Notes under the pieces: model-generated
The model's input: only the letters and a program-made list of their open reading frames with translations
What the model was told of the DNA's origin: nothing
Databases searched by the model: none
Translations under genes and position numbers: made by a program
In this document: positions 45,653-54,004 of the stretch, piece by piece
Layout of the letters: every line of letters begins with the position of its first letter
How positions within the stretch are numbered: the first letter of the stretch is position 1
NCBI GenBank assembly: GCA_963712955.1
Contig: CAVQKF010000022.1
Location: forward strand, 62,001 to 126,000
Length of the DNA: 64,000 bases
From: DATFVJ01 sp963712955
GTDB lineage: Bacteria > Actinomycetota > Actinomycetes > Streptosporangiales > Streptosporangiaceae
Direction: 5' to 3'

Positions 45653-47151
45653 CGCTGAACGCCGAACTGGACGACCCGTACATCCTGGGTCCTGAGCAGG
45701 CGGATTCGCTGCTTAAAGGCGCGAAGTGGTCACGCTACGCGGCACTGGGCGACTCCATGGTCGAGGGGATCCTGGAGCCGTTGGAGGGATACGAGCCGAC
45801 CTGCTGGGCCGACCGGGTCAACGCCTCACTGCTGCGCGCCAACCCGGACCTGGCCTACCTGAACACCGGCCGGACGGGCTGGGTCTCCAGCAAGGTCCGG
45901 GAGACCCAGTTGCAGCAGGCGCTGGACTTCCAGCCGGATCTGGTGACCATAGTCTGCGGCGGCAATGACATCCTCACGCCGAACTTCGACAAGAACGTGT
46001 ACCGAGAGAACCTCGACGCGATGGTCGGCGCGTTCGCAGAGACCGGCGCCACCGTCTTCCTCTACAGCCTGATGAACATCACCAACGGGCTGCCTGAGCT
46101 GGCCGGGTTGCGCCCGCGGCTCGAGCAGCTCAACGAGGTGACGCTCGATGTGGCCCGCAAGTACCAGACCATCTGGGTGGAGCTGTGGGACCACCCCGCA
46201 AGCGGCGACCGGAACGCCTACAGCTCGGACATGCTCCACATGTCGGCGCGCGGGCACGCGCTCATCGCCACCAGGGCGATCGAGGCGCTCGGCCGGCACC
46301 TGCAGACCGGCAGGACGCTGCCCGATGAGGCGATCACAGAGTCGTCAGCGGATGAGTCCGGGGAAGGCGGTACGGAGCGAGTCCGTATCCCCTTGGTCTA
46401 CGACTATTTCCTCGGCGGCACCCGGCACACCGAGAAGGAGCGGGCCGTGGCGCGCGCCGCCTCCGCGGTGACCCCCGGCATCAAGCTGACCATCTGGGAG
46501 AACCGCAAGTTCCTCAAGCGCGTCGCTCGCTACATCGCCAACGAGGGCATCACGCAGATCCTCGATGTGGGCTCCGGTATCCCGGCACGCGGCAACGTCC
46601 ATTCGCTGGCGCACGATATCAACCCGGACATCAAGGTCGTCTACGTAGACATCGATCCGCTGGCGGCCTCGCGCGGCAGCGAGCTGTTGGCCCACCTGCC
46701 GCACTGCGCTTCGGTGCAGGGCGACCTGACCAGGCCGCAGGAGATCCTCAACCTGCCCGAGGTTCGCGAGCTACTGGACTTCTCCCAGCCGATCGGCCTG
46801 ATGTTCCTCAACGTCTTGCACTTCGTCGAACCGCAGCTGGTCCCCCCGGCGCTGGCACTTTACCGGGACGCGCTGGCGCCCGGCAGCGTCCTGGCGATCA
46901 GCCATGGGACCGCCGACGAGGAGGACCGTTCCGGCGAGATCACCAAGGTCTACGCCAACGCGTTCGGCCACACCACCATGCGGACCAAGCAGGATCTGAC
47001 CGAGCTCTTCGGTGACTTCACCTTCGTGGAGCCGGGGATCGTACAGCTGCCCGACTGGCGTCCAGAGCCCTCCCCGCTGAGCGGCCGGTACGCCTCGCAG
47101 GTCGGCTCGGTCAACTGCTATGCGGCAGTGGCAGTCAAGGGGAGGCCATGA
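45649..47151 (+). CDS. SGNH hydrolase fused to a DUF574-type SAM methyltransferase
   Basis: 500 residues. Residues ~25-220 are an SGNH/GDSL hydrolase: block I ALGDSMVEG with the nucleophile serine, block III CGGNDIL, block V DMLHMSARGH with the Asp/His pair. Residues ~240-498 resemble the DUF574/Methyltransf_19 family: VYDYFLGGTRHTEKERAVA, NRKFLKRVARYIA, QILDVGSGIPARGNVHSLA (SAM site) and VYVDIDPLA. Both domains look complete. The hydrolase half could release or trim an acyl product and the methyltransferase half modify it. I know of no characterised protein of this architecture. GTG start, coupled to the ACP. Confidence 0.85.
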   Translation: MTLNAELDDPYILGPEQADSLLKGAKWSRYAALGDSMVEGILEPLEGYEPTCWADRVNASLLRANPDLAYLNTGRTGWVSSKVRETQLQQALDFQPDLVTIVCGGNDILTPNFDKNVYRENLDAMVGAFAETGATVFLYSLMNITNGLPELAGLRPRLEQLNEVTLDVARKYQTIWVELWDHPASGDRNAYSSDMLHMSARGHALIATRAIEALGRHLQTGRTLPDEAITESSADESGEGGTERVRIPLVYDYFLGGTRHTEKERAVARAASAVTPGIKLTIWENRKFLKRVARYIANEGITQILDVGSGIPARGNVHSLAHDINPDIKVVYVDIDPLAASRGSELLAHLPHCASVQGDLTRPQEILNLPEVRELLDFSQPIGLMFLNVLHFVEPQLVPPALALYRDALAPGSVLAISHGTADEEDRSGEITKVYANAFGHTTMRTKQDLTELFGDFTFVEPGIVQLPDWRPEPSPLSGRYASQVGSVNCYAAVAVKGRP

Positions 47152-48578
47152 CCACCGCTCCTGCTCACCCGGTCAACCCCAAGACGATCCTGCTGGTCGC
47201 CTCGGGGGCGACGTTCGTCGCGTTCCTGGACACGACGGTCGTCAACGTCGCCTTCTCCAAGATCCTCGCCAGCTTCCCCACCGTCTCGCTGGCCACGATG
47301 ACGTGGTTGGTGACGTCGTACGCGGTGCTGTTCGCAGCGCTACTCGCGCTCGCCGGACGGATGGCGGACGTCACCGGCCGCAGGAGGCTGTTCGTCGTGT
47401 CGGTCGCGGTGTTCACGGCGGCGTCCCTGCTGGCGATGGCGGCGCCGACGTTCGAGGTGCTGCTGACCGCCCGCGCCATCCAGGGGATCGCCGCCGCGGG
47501 GATGATCCCGGCGGCGCTCGGCCTGATCTTGTTCAACACTCCGGCCGAGCATCGCACAGCCGCCATCGGTGTCTGGGGCGCCTCCGGCTCGCTGGCCGCG
47601 GCGCTCGGACCGGCGCTAAGCGCCTGGCTGACCGACCTCATCAACTGGCGGGCGATCTTCGCGATCAACGTTCCGTTCGGGCTGCTCATGATCTGGGGCA
47701 CCTACCGGGCGGCCCCTGCCGACGCGCCGACCGGGCGCCCACTGCCTGACCCGGTGGGCACGGCAGCCTTCACCGTCGGCGTCGCTGGTGTGGTGCTCGG
47801 GCTGTCGGAGGGCTCGAACTGGCATTGGGCCAGCGCATCCGTCCTAGCCTTGCTGGTCGGCGGCGGGATCTTCACCGCCTGGGCGATCCTACGCTCCTGG
47901 GGACGACAGGAGGGTCGGCGTTCCCCGGCGCTGGAGCTCGACCTCTACCAGAACCGCCGGTTCGCGCTCGCCGGTCTCGGCTCGACCTTCTTTGGAGCCG
48001 CGTTGTACACCTGGCTGCTGGTGAGCCCGCTGTTCTTGAGCGTGTTCTGGCACTACTCGATCCTCAAGGTGGGCCTGGCCATCACCCCGGGGGCGTTCAC
48101 CGCCGCAGTGGCCTCCGTCGTGGTCGGCAAGCGCTTCACCGCGAAGGCGCAGGGCACAGCGGTCCTGGTGGGCGGCTTGTTGTTCGCTGCCGTGTGCGCG
48201 TTCATGGGCTTCGCCCTCGGCCACCATCCCAGCTTCCTGGCGATCTGGCTGCCGGCAGGGGTCTTCGGGGGTGCGGCCATCGGACTGGCGCTCACCGGGC
48301 TCACGACGATCTCTTCGACATCAGTGCCGCCGCAGCGTTTCTCCTCCGGGACCGGTCTCACCCTGACCGCCCGACAGCTCGGCGGAGCCCTCGGTATCGC
48401 GATCATGGCTGCGCTGCTGACCGGCGGTGGCGACACCCTGCTTCATCACTTCCTGACCGTCTACCGGTTCTGCACCGTGGCCTCGATCGCGGCGGCCGGT
48501 GTGGGGGTCGCGCTGGGCCTCGGGCTCCGGCAGGTCCCGGTCCGCGCTGACGCGGCCGTATCAGAATCGTCGGCCTAA
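47148..48578 (+). CDS. MFS exporter, DHA2 (EmrB/QacA) family
   Basis: 476 residues, about 14 hydrophobic segments. It opens FVAFLDTTVVNVAFSKI, the DHA2 signature helix 1, followed by motif A GRMADVTGRRRLFVV and a GIAAAGMIPAALGLI segment. Proton-driven export of the operon product or self-resistance is the likely role. It overlaps the preceding gene by 4 bp (ATGA). Confidence 0.94.
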   Translation: MTTAPAHPVNPKTILLVASGATFVAFLDTTVVNVAFSKILASFPTVSLATMTWLVTSYAVLFAALLALAGRMADVTGRRRLFVVSVAVFTAASLLAMAAPTFEVLLTARAIQGIAAAGMIPAALGLILFNTPAEHRTAAIGVWGASGSLAAALGPALSAWLTDLINWRAIFAINVPFGLLMIWGTYRAAPADAPTGRPLPDPVGTAAFTVGVAGVVLGLSEGSNWHWASASVLALLVGGGIFTAWAILRSWGRQEGRRSPALELDLYQNRRFALAGLGSTFFGAALYTWLLVSPLFLSVFWHYSILKVGLAITPGAFTAAVASVVVGKRFTAKAQGTAVLVGGLLFAAVCAFMGFALGHHPSFLAIWLPAGVFGGAAIGLALTGLTTISSTSVPPQRFSSGTGLTLTARQLGGALGIAIMAALLTGGGDTLLHHFLTVYRFCTVASIAAAGVGVALGLGLRQVPVRADAAVSESSA

Positions 48579-48608
48579 CCCTTCCTCTCCGAGAACTGGA
48601 GTTCCTAT

Positions 48609-48836
48609 ATGACCGCCAACTTCCGACAGACCGTGACCTTTCCCAGCGGCGGCGCCGAAGCCTTCGGTTACCTGGCAATTTCAACCCAGTCCGGGACGTC
48701 GGTGGAGATGCACATCTACCCCGCGGGGCACTCGTTCGCCAGCGAGGAGAACCACCTGGGCACCGACCAGGCGGACAGCGCATCGCTGGCCCGGAGCCGC
48801 ACCGTGGACTTCTTGAGAGGAACGCTGAGCACATGA
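48609..48836 (+). CDS. Miniature dienelactone-hydrolase-like protein
   Basis: 75 residues with an upstream CTGGAG site. The N-terminus (RQTVTFPSGGAEAFGYLAI) matches the first beta strands of dienelactone hydrolases, and the rest (VEMHIYPAGHSFASEENH, ending SLARSRTVDFLRGTL) matches their last ~45 residues including the histidine of the triad. The ~160 residues in between, with the nucleophile cysteine and aspartate, are absent with no frameshift. It overlaps the next gene (ATGA), so it is probably still translated. It may be a vestige kept for coupling or a repurposed small protein. Confidence 0.65.
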   Translation: MTANFRQTVTFPSGGAEAFGYLAISTQSGTSVEMHIYPAGHSFASEENHLGTDQADSASLARSRTVDFLRGTLST

Positions 48837-49843
48837 CTGGCGACGGGTGGCTCAACGCCCTGGAGGGCCTGTTCACGGTTCCCGACGACCACCGGGTCGG
48901 GTACTTCGATCGGGCGGGTGCGGTGAACCTACTGCGCTGCGGCGAGGACGTTTTCGATCAGCTCGTCAAAGCAGGTCTGCCTTACGTCGGCGAACCCGGT
49001 GCCGAGCTGTTCGACCGCTTCGACCTGTTCAACCTGGCGTTGGCGTCCAAGTCAGCCGAGTCGGTGCCGGAGAAGGCCATCACGTACGCGCTGCGCTGGA
49101 TGAACCACGGTCCGGAGACCTGGACGGCCCGGCTCGACTGGAACTTCTCGGTGACCATGGAGTGCCCGCTCGAGGCCTGCAGCGACGACCCTTATTGGAC
49201 GCATGCCCGGCTGCTGCCGGAGGCCGTTGGCGGGGAGATCTACTCCTGGCAGGTGGAGCCGGAAGACGCGCGGATCGTGGAGGATCGGCTGCGGTACGCG
49301 GGACCGGGGCCGGTGCACTTCTCCGGACACGTCTCTACCAGCGGCGAGCTTATGGGGCTGCGCTCGCCCGTCCTGCGCCGGATCGTGGAGGACTTTTTCG
49401 CTGTCGGCTACCGCTGGGTACGGCTTCCCGAGCCGCTCCAGTGGGAGTACGAGCGGCTGCTGGGGGCGGGGGTGGCGCCCTGTATCTCGTCCAGCCTCTT
49501 CCTCGAGAAGGAATTCCGCAACGCCGGATACGAGACGTTCACCCGGAGGGGCTGGCTGCTCGGCATGCTCGACCTCTCCCACTCCTGGGTGGAGGTCATC
49601 GACGACGACGGGGTGACCAAGCCGGTCGACCCGATCTTCACCTGGCTGACGGCCTACGCGGACCGGCCGCATGCGGACCTGGCCGAGGCCTCTATCGGCT
49701 CTCGGATGAACCGGTTGCTCCCGGCCGCCATGGCGGCGAACGAGCTGATGGCCACGCACCGGTGCGGGGACTCCCGAGAGATGGACCCGCGCCGCAAGAC
49801 CGTCATCCGCAGAAGGAGCGCCTCGGAGGGGGCAGCGGCATGA
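48833..49843 (+). CDS. Transglutaminase-like protein, possible amide synthase
   Basis: 336 residues. The C-terminal half has the order C217 (APCISSSLFLE), H250 (LDLSHSWVEVID) and D266 (KPVDPIFTW), with helix, GYETFTRRGWLLGMLD and strand elements between, as in the transglutaminase-like Cys-His-Asp fold. The N-terminal ~200 residues are unassigned. AdmF of andrimid biosynthesis is a transglutaminase homologue that forms an amide between acyl-ACP and aminoacyl-PCP; an equivalent role here would link the two carrier-protein branches. The fold call is from motif order only, and hydrolase activity is an alternative. Confidence 0.6.
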   Translation: MTGDGWLNALEGLFTVPDDHRVGYFDRAGAVNLLRCGEDVFDQLVKAGLPYVGEPGAELFDRFDLFNLALASKSAESVPEKAITYALRWMNHGPETWTARLDWNFSVTMECPLEACSDDPYWTHARLLPEAVGGEIYSWQVEPEDARIVEDRLRYAGPGPVHFSGHVSTSGELMGLRSPVLRRIVEDFFAVGYRWVRLPEPLQWEYERLLGAGVAPCISSSLFLEKEFRNAGYETFTRRGWLLGMLDLSHSWVEVIDDDGVTKPVDPIFTWLTAYADRPHADLAEASIGSRMNRLLPAAMAANELMATHRCGDSREMDPRRKTVIRRRSASEGAAA

Positions 49844-49886
49844 CGACACACACCGAAGGGGTGCACGTGAGAAGGGTGGCACTTCA

Positions 49887-50804
49887 GTGACCGAAACCCT
49901 CGCGTCCTACATCGCCGAGCTGCCAGACATCCTCGGCGGAGACGAGCGGTTCACCACCATCTTGGAACGGCTCAACGCCATGTCCGAGCGGGACTACTAC
50001 GACCCGTACCGGCTGTTCGAGTGGCCAGACTCGGTAGAGGAAGACGGCTACTGGATGTCTCCGGAGTTGTTGACCGTGCACGGCACCGGGGCAGGCGCCT
50101 CGCTGGATGAGGCCCAGCTCCGCACGCTGAGCAAATGGGAGAGCATCAACTTCTACAGCCTCAACGTGCACGGCATCAGGGAACTGCTCACCGAGATCGT
50201 GGCCCGCATCCACACCCGGCCGTTCACGGTCGCCTCGGAGTATTTCCACCACATCATCGGCGAAGAGAACGAGCACATGTGGTTTTTCGCCAAGTTCTGC
50301 CTCAAGTACGCGGGCAAGATCTACCCCGATCGTGCCCTGTCGTTCAGCGCTCCTGGAGTACCCGAGGCGGACACCTTCCTGATCTTCGCGCGCCTGCTGA
50401 TCTTCGAGGAGCTGGTTGACTTCTTCAACCAGCGGATGGGCGAGGACGAGCGGCTCGATCCCACCATCCAGAAGATCAACAAGGTGCACCACCAGGACGA
50501 GTCCCGGCACATCGCATTCGGTCGGCAGATCGTGGCCCTGCTCCACCGGGACCTGCGCGAACGCGTCGACTCCGAGCGGCTCACGACGCTGGAGACCTAC
50601 CTGAAGCGGTACATGCGCCACTCGGTGGAGTCGCTGTGCAACCCGGCGGCCTTCCGGGACGCGGGGATTCCCCAGCCCTACGCGGTGCGCCGCGCAGTGC
50701 TGGCCGACCCGGCCTTCGACGACTTCGTGGCTCGGGTGCTCAAACGCTCCATATCGCATATGACCAGTGAGCAAATCTTCTCGGACGGAAGGATTCCAGC
50801 ATGA
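49887..50804 (+). CDS. AurF/CmlI-like diiron oxygenase
   Basis: 305 residues from a GTG at 49887. The ligand set of AurF-type N-oxygenases can be followed: E85 (KWESINFYS), E127 and H130 (EENEHMWFF), E174/E175 (IFEELVDFF), and H201, E205 and H208 (HHQDESRHIAFGR), the H-x3-E-x2-H spacing of AurF. AurF and CmlI oxidise arylamines to nitro groups through a peroxo-diiron centre. Here the neighbouring carrier protein and amino acid ligase suggest oxidation of a carrier-bound amine or amino acid, which is inference. It overlaps the next gene by 4 bp. Confidence 0.85.
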   Translation: MTETLASYIAELPDILGGDERFTTILERLNAMSERDYYDPYRLFEWPDSVEEDGYWMSPELLTVHGTGAGASLDEAQLRTLSKWESINFYSLNVHGIRELLTEIVARIHTRPFTVASEYFHHIIGEENEHMWFFAKFCLKYAGKIYPDRALSFSAPGVPEADTFLIFARLLIFEELVDFFNQRMGEDERLDPTIQKINKVHHQDESRHIAFGRQIVALLHRDLRERVDSERLTTLETYLKRYMRHSVESLCNPAAFRDAGIPQPYAVRRAVLADPAFDDFVARVLKRSISHMTSEQIFSDGRIPA

Positions 50805-51070
50805 CGACCAACCCGGCCGCCGCCCCGGTGACCGGCACCGGCGACCTGGCCCTCGACTTCCTGCTCGCCCGCCGCCCCGATCTCGGCACCATCGATCCCG
50901 ACTACGACCTGATCGACAACCGGGTGCTGGACTCGCTCGGCTTCGTCAACTTCCTGTACGTGCTGGAGGAGCAGACCGGTCGGGAGATAACCCTCGACCA
51001 GGTCTCAGCAGAGGACTTCCGCACCCTCCGGCGAATCCGAGAGAGGTTCTTCGATGCCTCGACAGATTGA
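50801..51070 (+). CDS. Acyl/aminoacyl carrier protein 2
   Basis: 89 residues. The phosphopantetheine serine is S45 in RVLDSLGFVNFLYVLEE. The N-terminal 15 residues are Ala/Pro-rich. The 17 bp overlap with the following ligase gene indicates a functional pair, like the carrier proteins encoded next to class-II-synthetase-like amino acid:carrier-protein ligases in Bradyrhizobium. Confidence 0.9.
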   Translation: MTTNPAAAPVTGTGDLALDFLLARRPDLGTIDPDYDLIDNRVLDSLGFVNFLYVLEEQTGREITLDQVSAEDFRTLRRIRERFFDASTD

Positions 51071-51893
51071 GCTCCTCAAAGGGGGCCTCGCCACGCTCGG
51101 CCCCGCCGCCGTGGCGCTGCGCGAGGCCCTCGACCAGACCTTCGCAGGCTGGGGCGTGGCCGCTGGTGCGGACAAGATGGCCTTTCCGCCGCTACTACGC
51201 ACCTCTGATCTGGAGAAGCTCGACTACTGGATCAATTTCCCGCACCTCGCCCTGATGGCTGCCGGGGCCGAGGCCGACCGGTTGGCGGATCTCGCCACCA
51301 CCGACTCCTCGGCCATCTCCACCGACCTGCTCGCCCCTGCGCAGTACGCGCTTCCTTCGGCTGCCTGCTACTCGGTCTACCTCCACCTTGCCGGCCAGAC
51401 TCTGGACGGCCCGCTGAAGATCACTACAGTGGCCACCTGCTTCCGGCGGGAGGACTACTACGACGGGTTGCGGCGGCTGCTGGGTTTTTCCATGCGGGAG
51501 ATCGTCTGCGTCGGCGACCGGGAGTCGGTACTCGAGCACGCGACCTCGTTCAAGCAGCGGGTCCGTACCGTTGCCGAGCGACTCGACCTGCCGCTGGCCG
51601 TACAGGCGGCAACCGACCCGTTCTTTCAGCAGGACGCGCCGCGCACTCTGATGCAGCAGCTCTTCCCGGTCAAGGAGGAGTTCGTCTACGGCGACGGCCT
51701 AGCCATCGCCTCTGTCAACTTCCACCGCAACTTCTTCGGCGAGCGCTGTGGGATCTCGCTGCCCGGAGGCGAGCCGGCGTTCACCTCCTGTGTCGCGTTC
51801 GGGCTCGAACGCTGGCTGGCGGCGCTCGCCGACCGGTTCGGTGCTGACAGGGAAGATCTGCCCGAGCGAATTCGAGACGCGGCTCAATGGTGA
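51054..51893 (+). CDS. Amino acid:[carrier protein] ligase (class II aminoacyl-tRNA synthetase-like)
   Basis: 279 residues, much shorter than a tRNA synthetase. Motif 2 reads TTVATCFRRED, followed by GFSMREIVCVGD, and motif 3 is FTSCVAFGLERWL. C129, E149 and C246 match the Cys-Glu-Cys zinc ligands of atypical seryl-tRNA synthetases and of the Bradyrhizobium amino acid:carrier-protein ligases derived from them. There is no tRNA-binding N-terminal arm. Members adenylate a small amino acid (Gly or Ala in characterised cases) and load it onto a dedicated carrier protein, here encoded just upstream. The exact amino acid cannot be read. Confidence 0.87.
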   Translation: MPRQIELLKGGLATLGPAAVALREALDQTFAGWGVAAGADKMAFPPLLRTSDLEKLDYWINFPHLALMAAGAEADRLADLATTDSSAISTDLLAPAQYALPSAACYSVYLHLAGQTLDGPLKITTVATCFRREDYYDGLRRLLGFSMREIVCVGDRESVLEHATSFKQRVRTVAERLDLPLAVQAATDPFFQQDAPRTLMQQLFPVKEEFVYGDGLAIASVNFHRNFFGERCGISLPGGEPAFTSCVAFGLERWLAALADRFGADREDLPERIRDAAQW

Positions 51894-52579
51894 GCCTGAC
51901 GTGCGCGCCGGTGCGCCGGACCAGCCTGCGCATGTTCGGGCGACTCGTCGAAGTGTGGGTAACCACTTTATGGCCAGGTGCTGGGGACGATGCCGCGCCG
52001 ACGGCGCGCTGGCTGTCGGACGGCGAGCGGGCTCGATGCAGCATGATCTCCGGACGTGACCAGCGGGCCCAGTTCACCGTGGGCCGAGCGCTGGTCCGGC
52101 ACATCCTGGGCCACAGGTTCGGGATGCCGCCGCGGCAGGTGCCGCTGACCGAGGACATCAAGGGGCGCCCCTGCCTGCGCGGCCACTCCGGCTACGACTT
52201 CAACCTCTCCCACTCTGGAACCCGGGTGGCCCTGGTCGTCGCGCGGGGAATGCGAGTGGGGGTCGACATCGAACGGCTCGTCGAACGCGACTCCGCCGTC
52301 GCGATCTCCCAGCGCTACTTTGACGACCGCGAGCGCAGCCTGCTCGAACGGATCTCGGACCGGGCCTATCTGGACCACTGGTACCAGATCTGGACCACCA
52401 GAGAGGCTCACGCAAAGGCGCGCGGCAGCGGCATACGCGGTCTGTGCGATCCGCTGAACGGCTACCGGTCTGACTGGCTTCGCAGGTCCATGCAGATCGG
52501 CGAGCGCTACGTCGGCAGCGTCGTCGCCCTCCACCCGCAACGGCACCCCCTGACGAAAGAGCTGAACCATGACTACTGA
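51887..52579 (+). CDS. Sfp-type 4'-phosphopantetheinyl transferase
   Basis: 230 residues. Conserved parts: GRALVRHILG, DFNLSHSGTRVALVVARG, VGVDIERL (Mg-binding D and E) and WTTREAHAKARGSGI near residue 180. It converts apo carrier proteins to the holo form using CoA; both carrier proteins of the operon are obvious targets. The start overlaps the ligase gene by 7 bp, and its end overlaps the halogenase gene by 11 bp. The first ~15 residues may not be translated if a later start is used. Confidence 0.94.
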   Translation: MVSLTCAPVRRTSLRMFGRLVEVWVTTLWPGAGDDAAPTARWLSDGERARCSMISGRDQRAQFTVGRALVRHILGHRFGMPPRQVPLTEDIKGRPCLRGHSGYDFNLSHSGTRVALVVARGMRVGVDIERLVERDSAVAISQRYFDDRERSLLERISDRAYLDHWYQIWTTREAHAKARGSGIRGLCDPLNGYRSDWLRRSMQIGERYVGSVVALHPQRHPLTKELNHDY

Positions 52580-53981
52580 CAAGACGACCGTACTTGTGAT
52601 CGGCGGCGGCCCCGGGGGCGCCACGGCCGCCACGCTGCTGGCGCGGCAGGGGATCGAGGTGACGCTCCTGGAGAGCGCCGTCTTCCCTCGATACCACATA
52701 GGGGAATCCATCCTGCCGTCAGTGCTGCCGATCCTGGACCTGATGGGAGTGCGGGAGAAGGTGGAGGAGTACGGCTTTGTCCGCAAGGACGGCGCCTACT
52801 TCGAATGGGGACCGGAGAACTGGGACCTCAACTTCGACCACCTGACCGGCGCCAACCGCCACAGCTATCAGGTGATCCGCTCCGAGTTCGACCACCTCCT
52901 GCTCGAGCATGCCAAGAGCCAGGGGGTGAGCGTGCACGAAGGAACGAAGGTCACCGAGATCCTCTTCGATGGTGACCGCCCAGTGGGAGCGCGCTGGGTG
53001 TCGGTCTCCGACCGCGAGCATAGCGGCCAGATCGCCTTCGACTACTTGGTGGACGCCTCCGGCCGGGCCGGGGTCATGGCGACCAAGTACCTCAAGAACC
53101 GGCACTACCACGAGGCGTTCAAGAACATCGCAGTCTGGTCGTACTACCGCGATGTCACGCCACTGGACCGCGGCCCGCAGGGCGCGATCGCCGTCTGTTC
53201 GGTGCCGTACGGCTGGTTCTGGGCGATCCCGCTCCATGACGGCACCACCTCGGTCGGGCTGGTCGCCAAGCGGAGCATCTTCAACGAGGAACGCGACCGG
53301 CTGGGGAGTATCGAAGCCGTGTACGAGGACGCCCTCGCGCAGTGCCCACGGATCTCCGACATGGTCAAGGGCGCGACCAAGGTCAGTGACTTCAAGGTCG
53401 AGCAGGATTACTCCTACGTCTCGGAGAACAAATGCGGCCCCGGCTTCGTGATGGTGGGCGACGCCGCCTGCTTCCTGGACCCGCTGCTGTCCACCGGTGT
53501 CCACCTGTCCACCTTCGCCGCGCTGCTGGCCGCCGCCTCGATCTCCGCGATCCTGGAGGGGGACCTTTCCGAAGCTGAGGCGATGTCCTTCTACGAGAGG
53601 GCCTACCACCAGTCCTACGAACGGCTGCTGGTCGTCGTCTCCTTCTTCTACAAGAGCTACAACCGGCAGTCCCAGTTCTTCGAGGCCAACAAGCTGACCC
53701 GGCGCGAGCGTGACATGCTGCACCTGTACGAGTCGTTCCTGCAAATCGTGACCGGAATCGAGGACCTGGACGACACAACGGCCGGTGAAGAGGCGTTGGA
53801 GTCGGTGTCGCAACAACTGGCCCGGCAGCAGAAGATCACCGCTGGGCACAACGAGGCACTGAACTCGATGCCCACCGATCCGCGTAAGGCTGTCGGCGGC
53901 CTCTACCTCGAACTAGAGCCCAAGCTCCGAATCCGCCGGGCGAATGAACCGAACGCGGCCACCTCCGGCGTGGCCAAGTAG
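52569..53981 (+). CDS. Flavin-dependent halogenase
   Basis: 470 residues. The FAD-binding GGGPGGATAATLLARQG is at 12-28. FPRYHIGESILPSVLPIL and FVRKDGAYFEWG (with K73, a candidate catalytic lysine) follow, then the halogenase signature W216-x-W218-x-I-P in YGWFWAIPL, and a late VGDAACFLDPLLSTGVHLS. The pattern resembles the CmlS/phenolic halogenase branch and not the tryptophan halogenases. It needs FADH2 from a reductase encoded elsewhere. Chlorination of a carrier-bound or free intermediate is plausible. A related monooxygenase function cannot be excluded. Last gene of the operon. Confidence 0.88.
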   Translation: MTTDKTTVLVIGGGPGGATAATLLARQGIEVTLLESAVFPRYHIGESILPSVLPILDLMGVREKVEEYGFVRKDGAYFEWGPENWDLNFDHLTGANRHSYQVIRSEFDHLLLEHAKSQGVSVHEGTKVTEILFDGDRPVGARWVSVSDREHSGQIAFDYLVDASGRAGVMATKYLKNRHYHEAFKNIAVWSYYRDVTPLDRGPQGAIAVCSVPYGWFWAIPLHDGTTSVGLVAKRSIFNEERDRLGSIEAVYEDALAQCPRISDMVKGATKVSDFKVEQDYSYVSENKCGPGFVMVGDAACFLDPLLSTGVHLSTFAALLAAASISAILEGDLSEAEAMSFYERAYHQSYERLLVVVSFFYKSYNRQSQFFEANKLTRRERDMLHLYESFLQIVTGIEDLDDTTAGEEALESVSQQLARQQKITAGHNEALNSMPTDPRKAVGGLYLELEPKLRIRRANEPNAATSGVAK

Positions 53982-54004
53982 CCGTTCACAGGAAAAGACG
54001 ACCG

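Noticed and set aside
52719..53849. 376-residue minus-strand frame antisense to the halogenase
   Set aside because: No domain; third-base composition explains the open frame.
42659..53981. NRPS or PKS cluster
   Set aside because: No condensation, adenylation-thiolation module or ketosynthase is present; the only adenylating enzymes are a FAAL and a synthetase-like ligase.
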